Translations under genes and position numbers: made by a program
The notes under the pieces: model-generated
Told to the model about the DNA's origin: nothing
Seen by the model: only the letters and a program-made list of their open reading frames with translations
Database searches by the model: none
Assembly: GCF_004322705.1 (NCBI RefSeq)
Contig: NZ_SIZZ01000002.1
Coordinates: 930,001 to 994,000, forward strand
Source: Dyella terrae
GTDB lineage: Bacteria; Pseudomonadota; Gammaproteobacteria; Xanthomonadales; Rhodanobacteraceae
DNA length: 64,000 nt
Reading direction: 5' to 3'
Shown: positions 50,150 through 57,633 of the stretch, in pieces
Position numbering within the stretch: position 1 is the stretch's first letter
How the letters are laid out: every line of letters begins with the position of its first letter

Positions 50150-51289
50150 ATGTCCGAGCAAGACGCCGAAGACAAAACCGAAAAACCATCAGAAAAGCGA
50201 CTTCGCGAAGCTCGCGAGAAGGGCGAGGTTCCACGATCGCGGGACCTGTCCGGCGCCCTGGTGGTGCTGGCCGGTGTGGCCGGCCTGATGAGCAGCAGTG
50301 ACAAGGCCTTCCTGCACGCGCGCAACATCTACACGCTGGGCATGAGCTACAGCCGTGACGCCTTGTTCTCGGGCGAGCTTCCCGGTCGTGTCCTGCACGA
50401 GGCCGTGAGCGAAGCACTGTCGCTGTTCGCGCCCATTGCCATGGCCACGGTGCTTGCGACGCTCGCTGCACCGATGGTTCTCGGCGGCTTGAGCTTCAGC
50501 GCGCAGGCGCTGGAGCCGAAGTTCGACCGGCTCAACCCGATCCCGGGCCTGGGGCGGATCGTGTCGATGCGCGGCCTGGTCGAACTGGTGAAGTCCCTGC
50601 TGAAGCTGCTCTTCATCGGTTCCGCGCTTGCCTGGGTGCTGTGGAACTCGCAGGACGCCATGCAGGCGACCGGGCGCGGCACGGTCAGCGCAGGCATTGC
50701 CATGGCGCTGGGCGTGCTTGGTCGTGCGGCGCTTTTGTTCGGCACCATGCTGGCCATCATTGGCGGCATCGATGCGGGCTACCAGAAGTACGACCACGCC
50801 AAGAAGTTGCGCATGACCAAGCAGGAAGTGCGCGACGAAATGAAGGAAAGCGAAGGCAATCCCGAGATGAAGGGGCGCATGCGCCAGGTCGCGCAGCAGT
50901 TGGCGCGCCGCCGCATGATGCAGGAGTTGCCGAACGCGGATGTGGTGGTGACCAACCCAACGCACTTCGCCGTGGCGCTGAAATACGACGACGGCAAGAT
51001 GCGCGCGCCGCGCGTGATCGCCAAGGGCGTGGACATCATCGCCATGCAGATTCGTTCGGTGGCCGAAGGCCATCGCATTCCGATGGTCGAGGCGCCGCCG
51101 CTGGCGCGCGCGCTGTATGCCACGACGGAACTCGGGCGGGAGATTCCCGCCACGCTTTATGTCGCCGTGGCGCAAGTGCTGGCTTATGTGTTCCAGCTGC
51201 GCCAGGCCACCTTGCACGGCGATACGCCGCCGACTCCTCCTTCGCCGCAAGTCGACCCCGACTTGCAGGGCCCTTACAAGGTTACGTAA
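50150..51289 (+). CDS. flhB: FlhB, export specificity switch
   Basis: A 379-residue protein with the typical start (D-A-E-D-K-T-E-K-P-S-E-K-R-L-R-E-A-R), four membrane helices, and the self-cleaving N-P-T-H motif at residues 269-272. Cleavage lets the gate change from hook to filament substrates. The C-terminal Pro-rich tail is ordinary. Confidence 0.98.
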   Translation: MSEQDAEDKTEKPSEKRLREAREKGEVPRSRDLSGALVVLAGVAGLMSSSDKAFLHARNIYTLGMSYSRDALFSGELPGRVLHEAVSEALSLFAPIAMATVLATLAAPMVLGGLSFSAQALEPKFDRLNPIPGLGRIVSMRGLVELVKSLLKLLFIGSALAWVLWNSQDAMQATGRGTVSAGIAMALGVLGRAALLFGTMLAIIGGIDAGYQKYDHAKKLRMTKQEVRDEMKESEGNPEMKGRMRQVAQQLARRRMMQELPNADVVVTNPTHFAVALKYDDGKMRAPRVIAKGVDIIAMQIRSVAEGHRIPMVEAPPLARALYATTELGREIPATLYVAVAQVLAYVFQLRQATLHGDTPPTPPSPQVDPDLQGPYKVT

Positions 51290-51292
51290 CCG

Positions 51293-53389
51293 ATGGCCGC
51301 CACGAGCGCATTCGAAACCTTCAAGCAGGTAAGCCGACGTGGTCTCGGCGCGCCGGTGATCATGCTGGCCATGCTGGCGATGATGATGTTGCCGCTGCCG
51401 CCTTTCCTGCTCGACATTCTCTTCAGCTTCAATATCGCGCTGTCGCTGGTGATCCTGCTGGCGGTGATCTACGTGATGCGCCCGCTGGAATTTGGTGCCT
51501 TCCCGACGGTCGTGTTGATGGCAACACTGTTGCGCCTGGCGCTGAATATTGCGTCGACGCGCGTGGTGCTGCTGCATGGCCACGATGGTCCTGGCGCCGC
51601 GGGCAAGGTGATCGAGGCGTTCGGTGAGTTCGTTATTGGCGGCAACTTTGCCGTGGGCCTGGTGGTGTTCGCCATCCTGACCATCATCAACTTCGTCGTC
51701 GTCACCAAGGGTGCGACGCGTGTCTCCGAAGTGACCGCGCGCTTTACCCTGGACGCGATGCCCGGCAAGCAGATGGCCATCGACGCGGACCTCAACGCCG
51801 GCTTGCTCACGCAGGAGCAGGCGCGCGAACGTCGCCAGGAAGTGCGCGAGGAAGCGGACTTCTACGGCTCCATGGACGGTGCCTCCAAGTTCGTTCGCGG
51901 CGACGCGACTGCCGGCATCCTGATCCTCGTCATCAATATCGTCGGTGGCTTCTTCGTCGGCGTGCTGCAGCATGGCCTGAGCGCGGGCGAAGCGGCCAAG
52001 ACCTACACGTTGCTGACCATTGGTGACGGCCTGGTCGCCCAGGTGCCTGCGTTGATGCTGTCCATTGCCACGGCCGTGATCGTGACGCGTGTGTCGCGCG
52101 CGCAGGACATGGGCAAGCAGGTGGTGGGGCAGGTGTTTGGCCAACCGCGCGCGCTGGCGGTGGCCGGCGTCGTGCTTGGCGTCATGGGATTGATTCCCGG
52201 CATGCCCAACATCGCCTTCCTCCTGCTCGGCGCCATTTGCGGCGGCGCGGCCTGGACGCTGATGAAGCGCGAGCGCGACACCAAGGCCAAGCTCGCCGAA
52301 GAAACCGCCGCAGCAGAGTCCGCGCCCGCGGCACCGGCCGCCGAGCGCATGGAGCTGGGTTGGGAAGACGTCACCACGGTGGATCCCGTGGGGCTGGAAG
52401 TCGGGTATCGCCTTATTCCGCTGGTGGACAAGAATCAGGGCGGGGAACTGATGGGGCGCATCAAGTCGGTGCGCCGCAAGCTTTCCCAGGAGCTGGGTTT
52501 CCTCGTCCCCGCGGTGCATATCCGCGACAACCTGGACCTGGGGCCCAATACCTACCGCATCACCCTGATGGGCGTGCCGATGGGCGAGGCCGAAGTCCAC
52601 AACGAGCGCCTGCTCGCGATCAACCCTGGCCAGGTCCACGGAACGGTGCAGGGCATTGCCACGCGCGACCCGGCCTTTGGGCTGGAGGCGGTGTGGATCG
52701 AGAACGGGCAGCGCGAAACGGCGCAGGCGCTCGGCTATACGGTGGTCGATCCGGCAACGGTGATCGCCACGCACCTGTCGCACATCCTGCAGGGTCATTC
52801 GCACGAACTGCTCAGTCACCAGGATGTGCAGCAGCTGCTCGACCGCCTGGCCGGCAGCGCGCCCAAGCTGGTGGAAGACCTCGTGCCCAAGCGCATGGCC
52901 TTGGGCGTGGTGGTGAAGGTGCTGCAGAACCTGCTCGCCGAGCGGGTGCCGATCCGCAACATGCGCAGCATCGTCGAATCCTTGGCGGAGCATGCAGGGC
53001 AGAGTCAGGATCCCGGCGCGCTCACGGCTGCGGTGCGCGTGGCGCTCGGTCGGCAGATCGTCCAGGAGATCGCCGGGCTCGGTACCGAGGTCCCGGTCAT
53101 TACCCTGGCGCCGGACCTCGAGCAGATTCTCATGTCCTCGCTCGGAAACGGCGGCGTAGCGGGCGCAGCGGTCGAGCCTGGCCTCGCGGATCGCTTGCAG
53201 CAGAGCGTGGCCGATGCTGCGCGACGCCAGGAAATGAGCGGCGAGCCCGCGGTTTTGCTGGTCGCGCCGCCGCTTCGTCCGTGGCTCGCGCGCTTCACGC
53301 GGCACGTGGCACAGAACCTGCACGTACTGGCTTACAACGAGGTGCCCGACAACCGTCGGGTGCGATTGGTGCAGGCGTTGGGGCGCTGA
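51293..53389 (+). CDS. flhA: FlhA, export gate protein
   Basis: A 698-residue protein with about eight membrane helices in the first ~320 residues, including the signature V-V-T-K-G-A-T-R-V-S-E-V-x-A-R-F-x-L-D near 139-157, and a large cytoplasmic chaperone-docking domain. It lies 3 bp after flhB. It ends the fliL unit; a heptamer inverted element follows after 14 bp. Confidence 0.98.
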   Translation: MAATSAFETFKQVSRRGLGAPVIMLAMLAMMMLPLPPFLLDILFSFNIALSLVILLAVIYVMRPLEFGAFPTVVLMATLLRLALNIASTRVVLLHGHDGPGAAGKVIEAFGEFVIGGNFAVGLVVFAILTIINFVVVTKGATRVSEVTARFTLDAMPGKQMAIDADLNAGLLTQEQARERRQEVREEADFYGSMDGASKFVRGDATAGILILVINIVGGFFVGVLQHGLSAGEAAKTYTLLTIGDGLVAQVPALMLSIATAVIVTRVSRAQDMGKQVVGQVFGQPRALAVAGVVLGVMGLIPGMPNIAFLLLGAICGGAAWTLMKRERDTKAKLAEETAAAESAPAAPAAERMELGWEDVTTVDPVGLEVGYRLIPLVDKNQGGELMGRIKSVRRKLSQELGFLVPAVHIRDNLDLGPNTYRITLMGVPMGEAEVHNERLLAINPGQVHGTVQGIATRDPAFGLEAVWIENGQRETAQALGYTVVDPATVIATHLSHILQGHSHELLSHQDVQQLLDRLAGSAPKLVEDLVPKRMALGVVVKVLQNLLAERVPIRNMRSIVESLAEHAGQSQDPGALTAAVRVALGRQIVQEIAGLGTEVPVITLAPDLEQILMSSLGNGGVAGAAVEPGLADRLQQSVADAARRQEMSGEPAVLLVAPPLRPWLARFTRHVAQNLHVLAYNEVPDNRRVRLVQALGR

Positions 53390-53403
53390 GGCGCTGCCAG
53401 CGC

Positions 53404-53546
53404 GGAGAACGGTAAACGGTGAACAGTAAACAGAAAAAGCAGGTGTGCCGCCGCGTGGACATCGCGCCGCAGGGGATGACTGCCACTCCTGGGTCATGCG
53501 AGGCCCGCTGCTTTTCCGTTCACCGTTCACTGTTCACCCTTTCCGG
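53404..53546. repeat. Heptamer inverted element, copy 4 (flhA-flhF gap)
   Basis: The left arm (53404-53442) is GGAGAACGGTAAACGGTGAA and further heptamers, then GAAAAAGCAG. The right arm (53508-53546) begins CTGCTTTTC, followed by TCACCGT/TCACTGT heptamers. The 65-bp loop is unrelated to the other copies. The right arm ends 9 bp before the flhF start, and that start has no recognisable Shine-Dalgarno motif. Confidence 0.87.
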
Positions 53547-53555
53547 ATTCAATGC

Positions 53556-54794
53556 ATGAAGATCAAGCGTTTCGTAGCCCCCGACATGCGCCAGGCCATG
53601 CGCGAAGTGCGCGAGGAGCAGGGCCCGGATGCGGTGATCCTCTCCACGCGTCGCCTGGACGATAGCGTCGAGATCATCGCCGCGGTCGACTACGACGAGG
53701 CGCTGGTACGTGAAGCTGCGCGTTCTGGCGAGGCCATCGCGCCGCCGGAACAACGTGATGCCGCGATCACCTTCGATTCCTCGGCCGTGGTGCCGGCGCC
53801 GCGCATCGCCCCGGTTGCCGAGCCTGCCGTTGAAGCGCCGCTTCATCCCATGGTGGAGCAGGTGGCCCTCGATACCGCACGCATGCGCGCCGAACTCGGA
53901 AGCCTGCGCGAATTGCTCGAATCGCAGATGGCGAGCCTCGCCTGGAACGACATGCAGCGCCGCCATCCGCTTCGCGGGCGTGTCATGCGCGACATGGCGC
54001 GACTGGGCATCGAGCCGGACGTTGCACGCAAGCTCGCTGATGAACTGCCCGACAGCCTCAGCCCGGACCAGGCGCGATACCTGCCCCTGGGCGTACTCAG
54101 TCGCAATCTTTCGATCACCGGGTATGACATCGCCGTCCACGGCGGCGTCACGGCCCTGGTCGGCCCGACGGGCGTGGGCAAGACCACGACCATCGCCAAG
54201 CTCGCCGCCAAGGCGGTGTTGCGTCACGGTGCATCAAAGGTCGCGCTGGTCAGTACCGACAATTATCGAATCGGCGCCGCCGCGCAACTCGAGCACTACG
54301 GTCGCCTGCTGGGCGTGCGTGTATTTCCGGCGCACGACGCCGAAAGCCTGCGCGAAGTGCTGGACGTGCTGCGCAGCCGTCATGTGGTGCTGGTGGATAC
54401 CGCCGGCGTTGCCGGCAGCGATCCACGCCTGACCCAGCAGATGAACCTGCTGCGCCAGGCGGGCGACCTGCGCATCTGCCTGGTGATGGCTGCCAATGCG
54501 CAGGCGCAGTCGCTGGACGACACCATCCGGGCCTATCTGCCGCAGCATCCGCAGGCCTGCATCCTCACCAAGCTGGACGAGACGCCGAGTCTCGGCGGTG
54601 CGCTTTCGGTCCTCATTCGCCACCGCATGCCGCTGGACTACACCACCGATGGCCAGCGCGTGCCCGAGGACATTACGGCCGCCGATGCGCGCGTGCTCGT
54701 GTGTCGTGCCGCGCAAGCCCTCAAGGGCAACGCCCCTCCGGTCGATGACGGTCAGATGGCCGAACGCTTCGGCATGGCGCTGGCGGGGGTTTGA
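53556..54794 (+). CDS. flhF: FlhF, polar flagellar GTPase
   Basis: A 412-residue SRP-type GTPase starting M-K-I-K-R-F-V-A-P-D; the longer open frame runs through the repeat element and is not used. The NG domain has P-loop G-P-T-G-V-G-K-T-T near residue 208, D-T-A-G-V-A-G near 282 and T-K-L-D-E near 339. FlhF marks the cell pole for flagellar assembly. It overlaps flhG by one base. Confidence 0.96.
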   Translation: MKIKRFVAPDMRQAMREVREEQGPDAVILSTRRLDDSVEIIAAVDYDEALVREAARSGEAIAPPEQRDAAITFDSSAVVPAPRIAPVAEPAVEAPLHPMVEQVALDTARMRAELGSLRELLESQMASLAWNDMQRRHPLRGRVMRDMARLGIEPDVARKLADELPDSLSPDQARYLPLGVLSRNLSITGYDIAVHGGVTALVGPTGVGKTTTIAKLAAKAVLRHGASKVALVSTDNYRIGAAAQLEHYGRLLGVRVFPAHDAESLREVLDVLRSRHVVLVDTAGVAGSDPRLTQQMNLLRQAGDLRICLVMAANAQAQSLDDTIRAYLPQHPQACILTKLDETPSLGGALSVLIRHRMPLDYTTDGQRVPEDITAADARVLVCRAAQALKGNAPPVDDGQMAERFGMALAGV

Positions 54795-55729
54795 TGGATA
54801 CGTTTGCGATGAACCAGGCCTGGGGCCTCAAGACCATGTTCGGCGCGATGAACGGCCAGGTCGATGGCGGCGCCGACGTCGCATTGTCCCTGGCCCAGGA
54901 CACCACCACGCCGCGTCGCCGTTGCCGTGCGATCACGGTTGCTGGTGGCAAGGGTGGCGTGGGCAAGTCCACCGTCGCCGTGAACCTGGGCATGTCCCTG
55001 GCCATGGCCGGTCGCGACGTCATGCTGCTGGATGCCGACATGGGCCTGGCCAATGTCGACGTGCTGCTGGGTCTGAGCCCTTCGCGGCACATCGGCCATC
55101 TGCTCGATGGCACCTGCGGCCTGAAGGACCTGCTGCTGCCGGCCCCGCATGGGCTGAAAGTGATCCCGGCCGGCTCGGGCGCGCGTCGCCTCGCGCAGAT
55201 GGGCACGGGCGAGCACGCCGCTGTGATCCGCGCCTTCGATGAGCTGCAGGACCCGCCGGAATACCTTCTGGTCGATACCGCCGCCGGTGTCTCGGACAAC
55301 GTCGTGATGTTCGCGGCCGCTGCCGACGACGTGGTGCTGGTGGTCTGCGACGAACCCGCTTCGCTGACCGACGCCTACGCCCTGACCAAGGTGCTCAGCC
55401 GCGATTTCCGCGTACGCCGCTTCCACGTGGTCGCCAACATGGTGCGCCATGCGGGCGAGGCGCGCGCCCTGTACGACAAGCTCGCACGCGTGTGCGACCG
55501 ATTCCTGGACGTCGCCCTGGATTTCATGGGCACGGTGCCCTACGACGAACACCTGCGGCAGGCCATCCGGCGCCAGAGCGCCGTCGTGGACATGTGGCCG
55601 GCAAGTCGCGCGTCACGGGGATTCAAGCAACTGGCAGGTGTGGTCGATACATGGGGTGAACCCCAGCGACCGGGGCGCGACCGCATCGCCTTTTTTGGTG
55701 GCCGGAACGCATCGGTGACGGGGTGGTGA
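54794..55729 (+). CDS. flhG: FlhG (FleN), MinD-like flagellar number regulator
   Basis: A 311-residue ParA/MinD-type ATPase with the deviant Walker A G-G-K-G-G-V-G-K-S-T (about residues 52-61) and L-L-D-A-D-M-G-L-A-N-V-D-V-L-L-G. The N-terminus contains Q-A-W-G-L-K, matching the D-Q-A-x-x-L-R type FlhF-activating motif. It limits flagella to one per pole and in relatives restrains FleQ. Confidence 0.95.
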   Translation: MDTFAMNQAWGLKTMFGAMNGQVDGGADVALSLAQDTTTPRRRCRAITVAGGKGGVGKSTVAVNLGMSLAMAGRDVMLLDADMGLANVDVLLGLSPSRHIGHLLDGTCGLKDLLLPAPHGLKVIPAGSGARRLAQMGTGEHAAVIRAFDELQDPPEYLLVDTAAGVSDNVVMFAAAADDVVLVVCDEPASLTDAYALTKVLSRDFRVRRFHVVANMVRHAGEARALYDKLARVCDRFLDVALDFMGTVPYDEHLRQAIRRQSAVVDMWPASRASRGFKQLAGVVDTWGEPQRPGRDRIAFFGGRNASVTGW

Positions 55730-55730
55730 G

Positions 55731-56534
55731 ATGAGCGTGGCATCCGAGTATCTGCAGCTGCAGCGCGAGAGCACCGAAGACATGGTGCGCCGACATGCAC
55801 CCTTGGTGCGGCGCATCGCCTATCACCTGATGGGCCGGTTGCCGCCGAGCGTGGATGTGGAAGATTTGGTGCAGGCAGGGATGATCGGTTTGCTGGAAGC
55901 GGCGCGTAACTTCGCCACCGATCGCCAGGCGAGCTTCGAGACGTATGCGGGCATCCGCATCCGCGGCGCGATGCTCGACGAGCTGCGCAAGACGGATTGG
56001 ACGCCTCGCTCGGTGCACCGCAAATTGCGTGAAGTGTCGGAAGTCGTAAGACAGATCGAGAACGAAACGGGTGCCGATGCCCCTGACGCCGAAGTGGTCC
56101 GGCGCCTGGGTATCAGCACGCAGGAGTACCACCAGATCCTGGCCGACGCCGCGAGCGCGCGCCTGCTCAGCCTCTCCACGCCGGATGAGGATGACGAGGG
56201 TGCGGCGCTGGACGTCGCCGACCAGGAAGGTTTGGGTCCGCAGGACCGCATCGAACAGGAAGGCATGCGCCAGTCCCTGATCGATGCGATTTCCGGACTG
56301 CCGGAACGAGAGCAGTTGGTGATGTCGCTGTACTACGAGCAGGAGCTCAACCTGAAGGAAATTGGCGCCGTGCTCGGCGTGACCGAGTCGCGCGTGTGCC
56401 AGATCCATGGGGCTGCGCTTGTGCGGTTGCGTGCGCGAATGACGGATTGGCGCGCAGCTCCGGTGAATAGTGAATCGGGAACAGTGAACAGGAAAGGCCG
56501 TTCCCCCGAATCCTCCCGTGCACCCCGACGCTGA
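55731..56534 (+). CDS. fliA: FliA, sigma-28 factor, with repeat-derived C-terminal tail
   Basis: A 267-residue sigma factor: region 2 (D-L-V-Q-A-G-M-I-G-L-L-E-A near 45, Y-A-G-I-R-I-R-G-A-M-L-D-E-L near 73), region 3 and region 4 (E-I-G-A-V-L-G-V-T-E-S-R-V-C-Q-I-H near 207). Normal FliA ends near residue 240. Here 25 extra residues (from Ala243) are encoded by the left arm and loop of a heptamer inverted element, giving a polar tail starting A-P-V-N-S-E-S. It should transcribe flgM and fliC and is held by FlgM. Confidence 0.96.
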   Translation: MSVASEYLQLQRESTEDMVRRHAPLVRRIAYHLMGRLPPSVDVEDLVQAGMIGLLEAARNFATDRQASFETYAGIRIRGAMLDELRKTDWTPRSVHRKLREVSEVVRQIENETGADAPDAEVVRRLGISTQEYHQILADAASARLLSLSTPDEDDEGAALDVADQEGLGPQDRIEQEGMRQSLIDAISGLPEREQLVMSLYYEQELNLKEIGAVLGVTESRVCQIHGAALVRLRARMTDWRAAPVNSESGTVNRKGRSPESSRAPRR

Positions 56535-56565
56535 CGCTCTTACCCATTAACTATTCACCATTCCC
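56461..56565. repeat. Heptamer inverted element, copy 5 (fliA end to cheY)
   Basis: The left arm (56461-56498), of GGTGAAT/AGTGAAT/AGTGAAC type ending GGAAAGGC, lies inside the fliA reading frame. The right arm (56533-56565) contains GCTCTTACCCATTAACTATT and CACCATTCCC and ends just before the cheY ribosome-binding site. The right-arm end AAGAGCG (inverted) is shared with copy 1. Confidence 0.82.
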
Positions 56566-56576
56566 AAGGAAATCCT

Positions 56577-56984
56577 TTGGACAAGAACATGAAGATCCTG
56601 GTGGTGGACGACTTCTCCACCATGCGCCGCATCGTGCGGAACCTGCTCGTCGAGCTGGGTTTCAGCAACGCGCTGATCCAGGAAGCCGATGACGGTGCCA
56701 ATGCGATCGAGATGCTGAAGAAGTTTCCGTTCGACATGGTGGTTACCGACTGGAACATGCCGAACATGACCGGCATCGACCTGCTGCGCGCCATCCGCGC
56801 CGAGCCTGAGCTCAAAGCCATGCCGGTGTTGATGGTGACGGCAGAGAACAACCGCGACCAGATCATCGCCGCCGCGCAGGCCGGCGTGAACGGTTACATC
56901 GTCAAGCCCTTCACCGCCGTCACCCTGAAGGAAAAGCTGGACAAGATCTTCGAGCGGCTTGCCGCGCAAGGAGCAACTGCATGA
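56577..56984 (+). CDS. cheY: CheY, chemotaxis response regulator
   Basis: A 135-residue single receiver domain ([23 protein letters not shown] with the phosphorylated Asp, and I-V-K-P-F with the conserved Lys). The TTG at 56577 is chosen because AAGGA lies six bases upstream, while the later ATG at 56589 is too far. CheY-P binds FliM to reverse rotation. It overlaps cheZ by 4 bp. Confidence 0.97.
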   Translation: MDKNMKILVVDDFSTMRRIVRNLLVELGFSNALIQEADDGANAIEMLKKFPFDMVVTDWNMPNMTGIDLLRAIRAEPELKAMPVLMVTAENNRDQIIAAAQAGVNGYIVKPFTAVTLKEKLDKIFERLAAQGATA

Positions 56985-57622
56985 GCGCCGTGATGTCCAC
57001 TCCCCTGAGCGTGTCGCTGCCGCCGGAACTGCAGAACCTGCTCAACAGCCCCGATGGCGCTACCTTCGAAATGGCGCTGGACAGCATGGTTCGCCAGCGC
57101 GAACAGCATCTGTTCCGCGCGCTGGGCCTGCTCGCCCGCGACCTGCACGATGCCGTGCGTCGCCTCGGTGGCGAACTGGCGCAGGAAGGCGTGCCGGACA
57201 GCGTTGCCGATGCGCGCCAGCATCTGCATGACGTCCTGGAGATGAGTTCCAAGGCCGCGCATCGCAGTATCGATTTTGCCGAACGCATGCGCCCGCAGGC
57301 GGAAGTGCTCGAGACCAACGCCGGCGAAGTGCTGGAGTGGAGCGAAGCCGGCCAGCCGGCCGCCGTCCTCGCCACGCAGGCGCGCGACTTCGCGCAGCAG
57401 TGCCGCGAAGGCCTGTCCGACATGGTGATGGCGCAGTCGTGGCAGGACCTGTCAGGCCAGCGCATCAAGAAGGTCGCCACCTTTATCGGCAACGTCGAGT
57501 CCTCGTTGCTGGAGCTGGTGCGCCTCACGGGTGCGCTTGCCGGCGGCGAAGCACCGGCCGCCGCTGCCAAGGTGTCGAGCCAGGATGAGGCCGACCGCTT
57601 GCTCAGCGAATTCGGTTTCTGA
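56981..57622 (+). CDS. cheZ: CheZ, CheY-P phosphatase
   Basis: A 213-residue helical protein with the catalytic stretch [11 protein letters not shown] near residue 155 and the C-terminal CheY-binding peptide [12 protein letters not shown]. It removes the phosphate from CheY to restore smooth swimming. Confidence 0.96.
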   Translation: MSAVMSTPLSVSLPPELQNLLNSPDGATFEMALDSMVRQREQHLFRALGLLARDLHDAVRRLGGELAQEGVPDSVADARQHLHDVLEMSSKAAHRSIDFAERMRPQAEVLETNAGEVLEWSEAGQPAAVLATQARDFAQQCREGLSDMVMAQSWQDLSGQRIKKVATFIGNVESSLLELVRLTGALAGGEAPAAAAKVSSQDEADRLLSEFGF

Positions 57623-57633
57623 GCGGGACACCC

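Noticed and set aside
53445-53555. Longer N-terminus of FlhF from the upstream open frame
   Set aside because: The extra codons come from the repeat element; conserved FlhF begins M-K-I-K-R-F at 53556.
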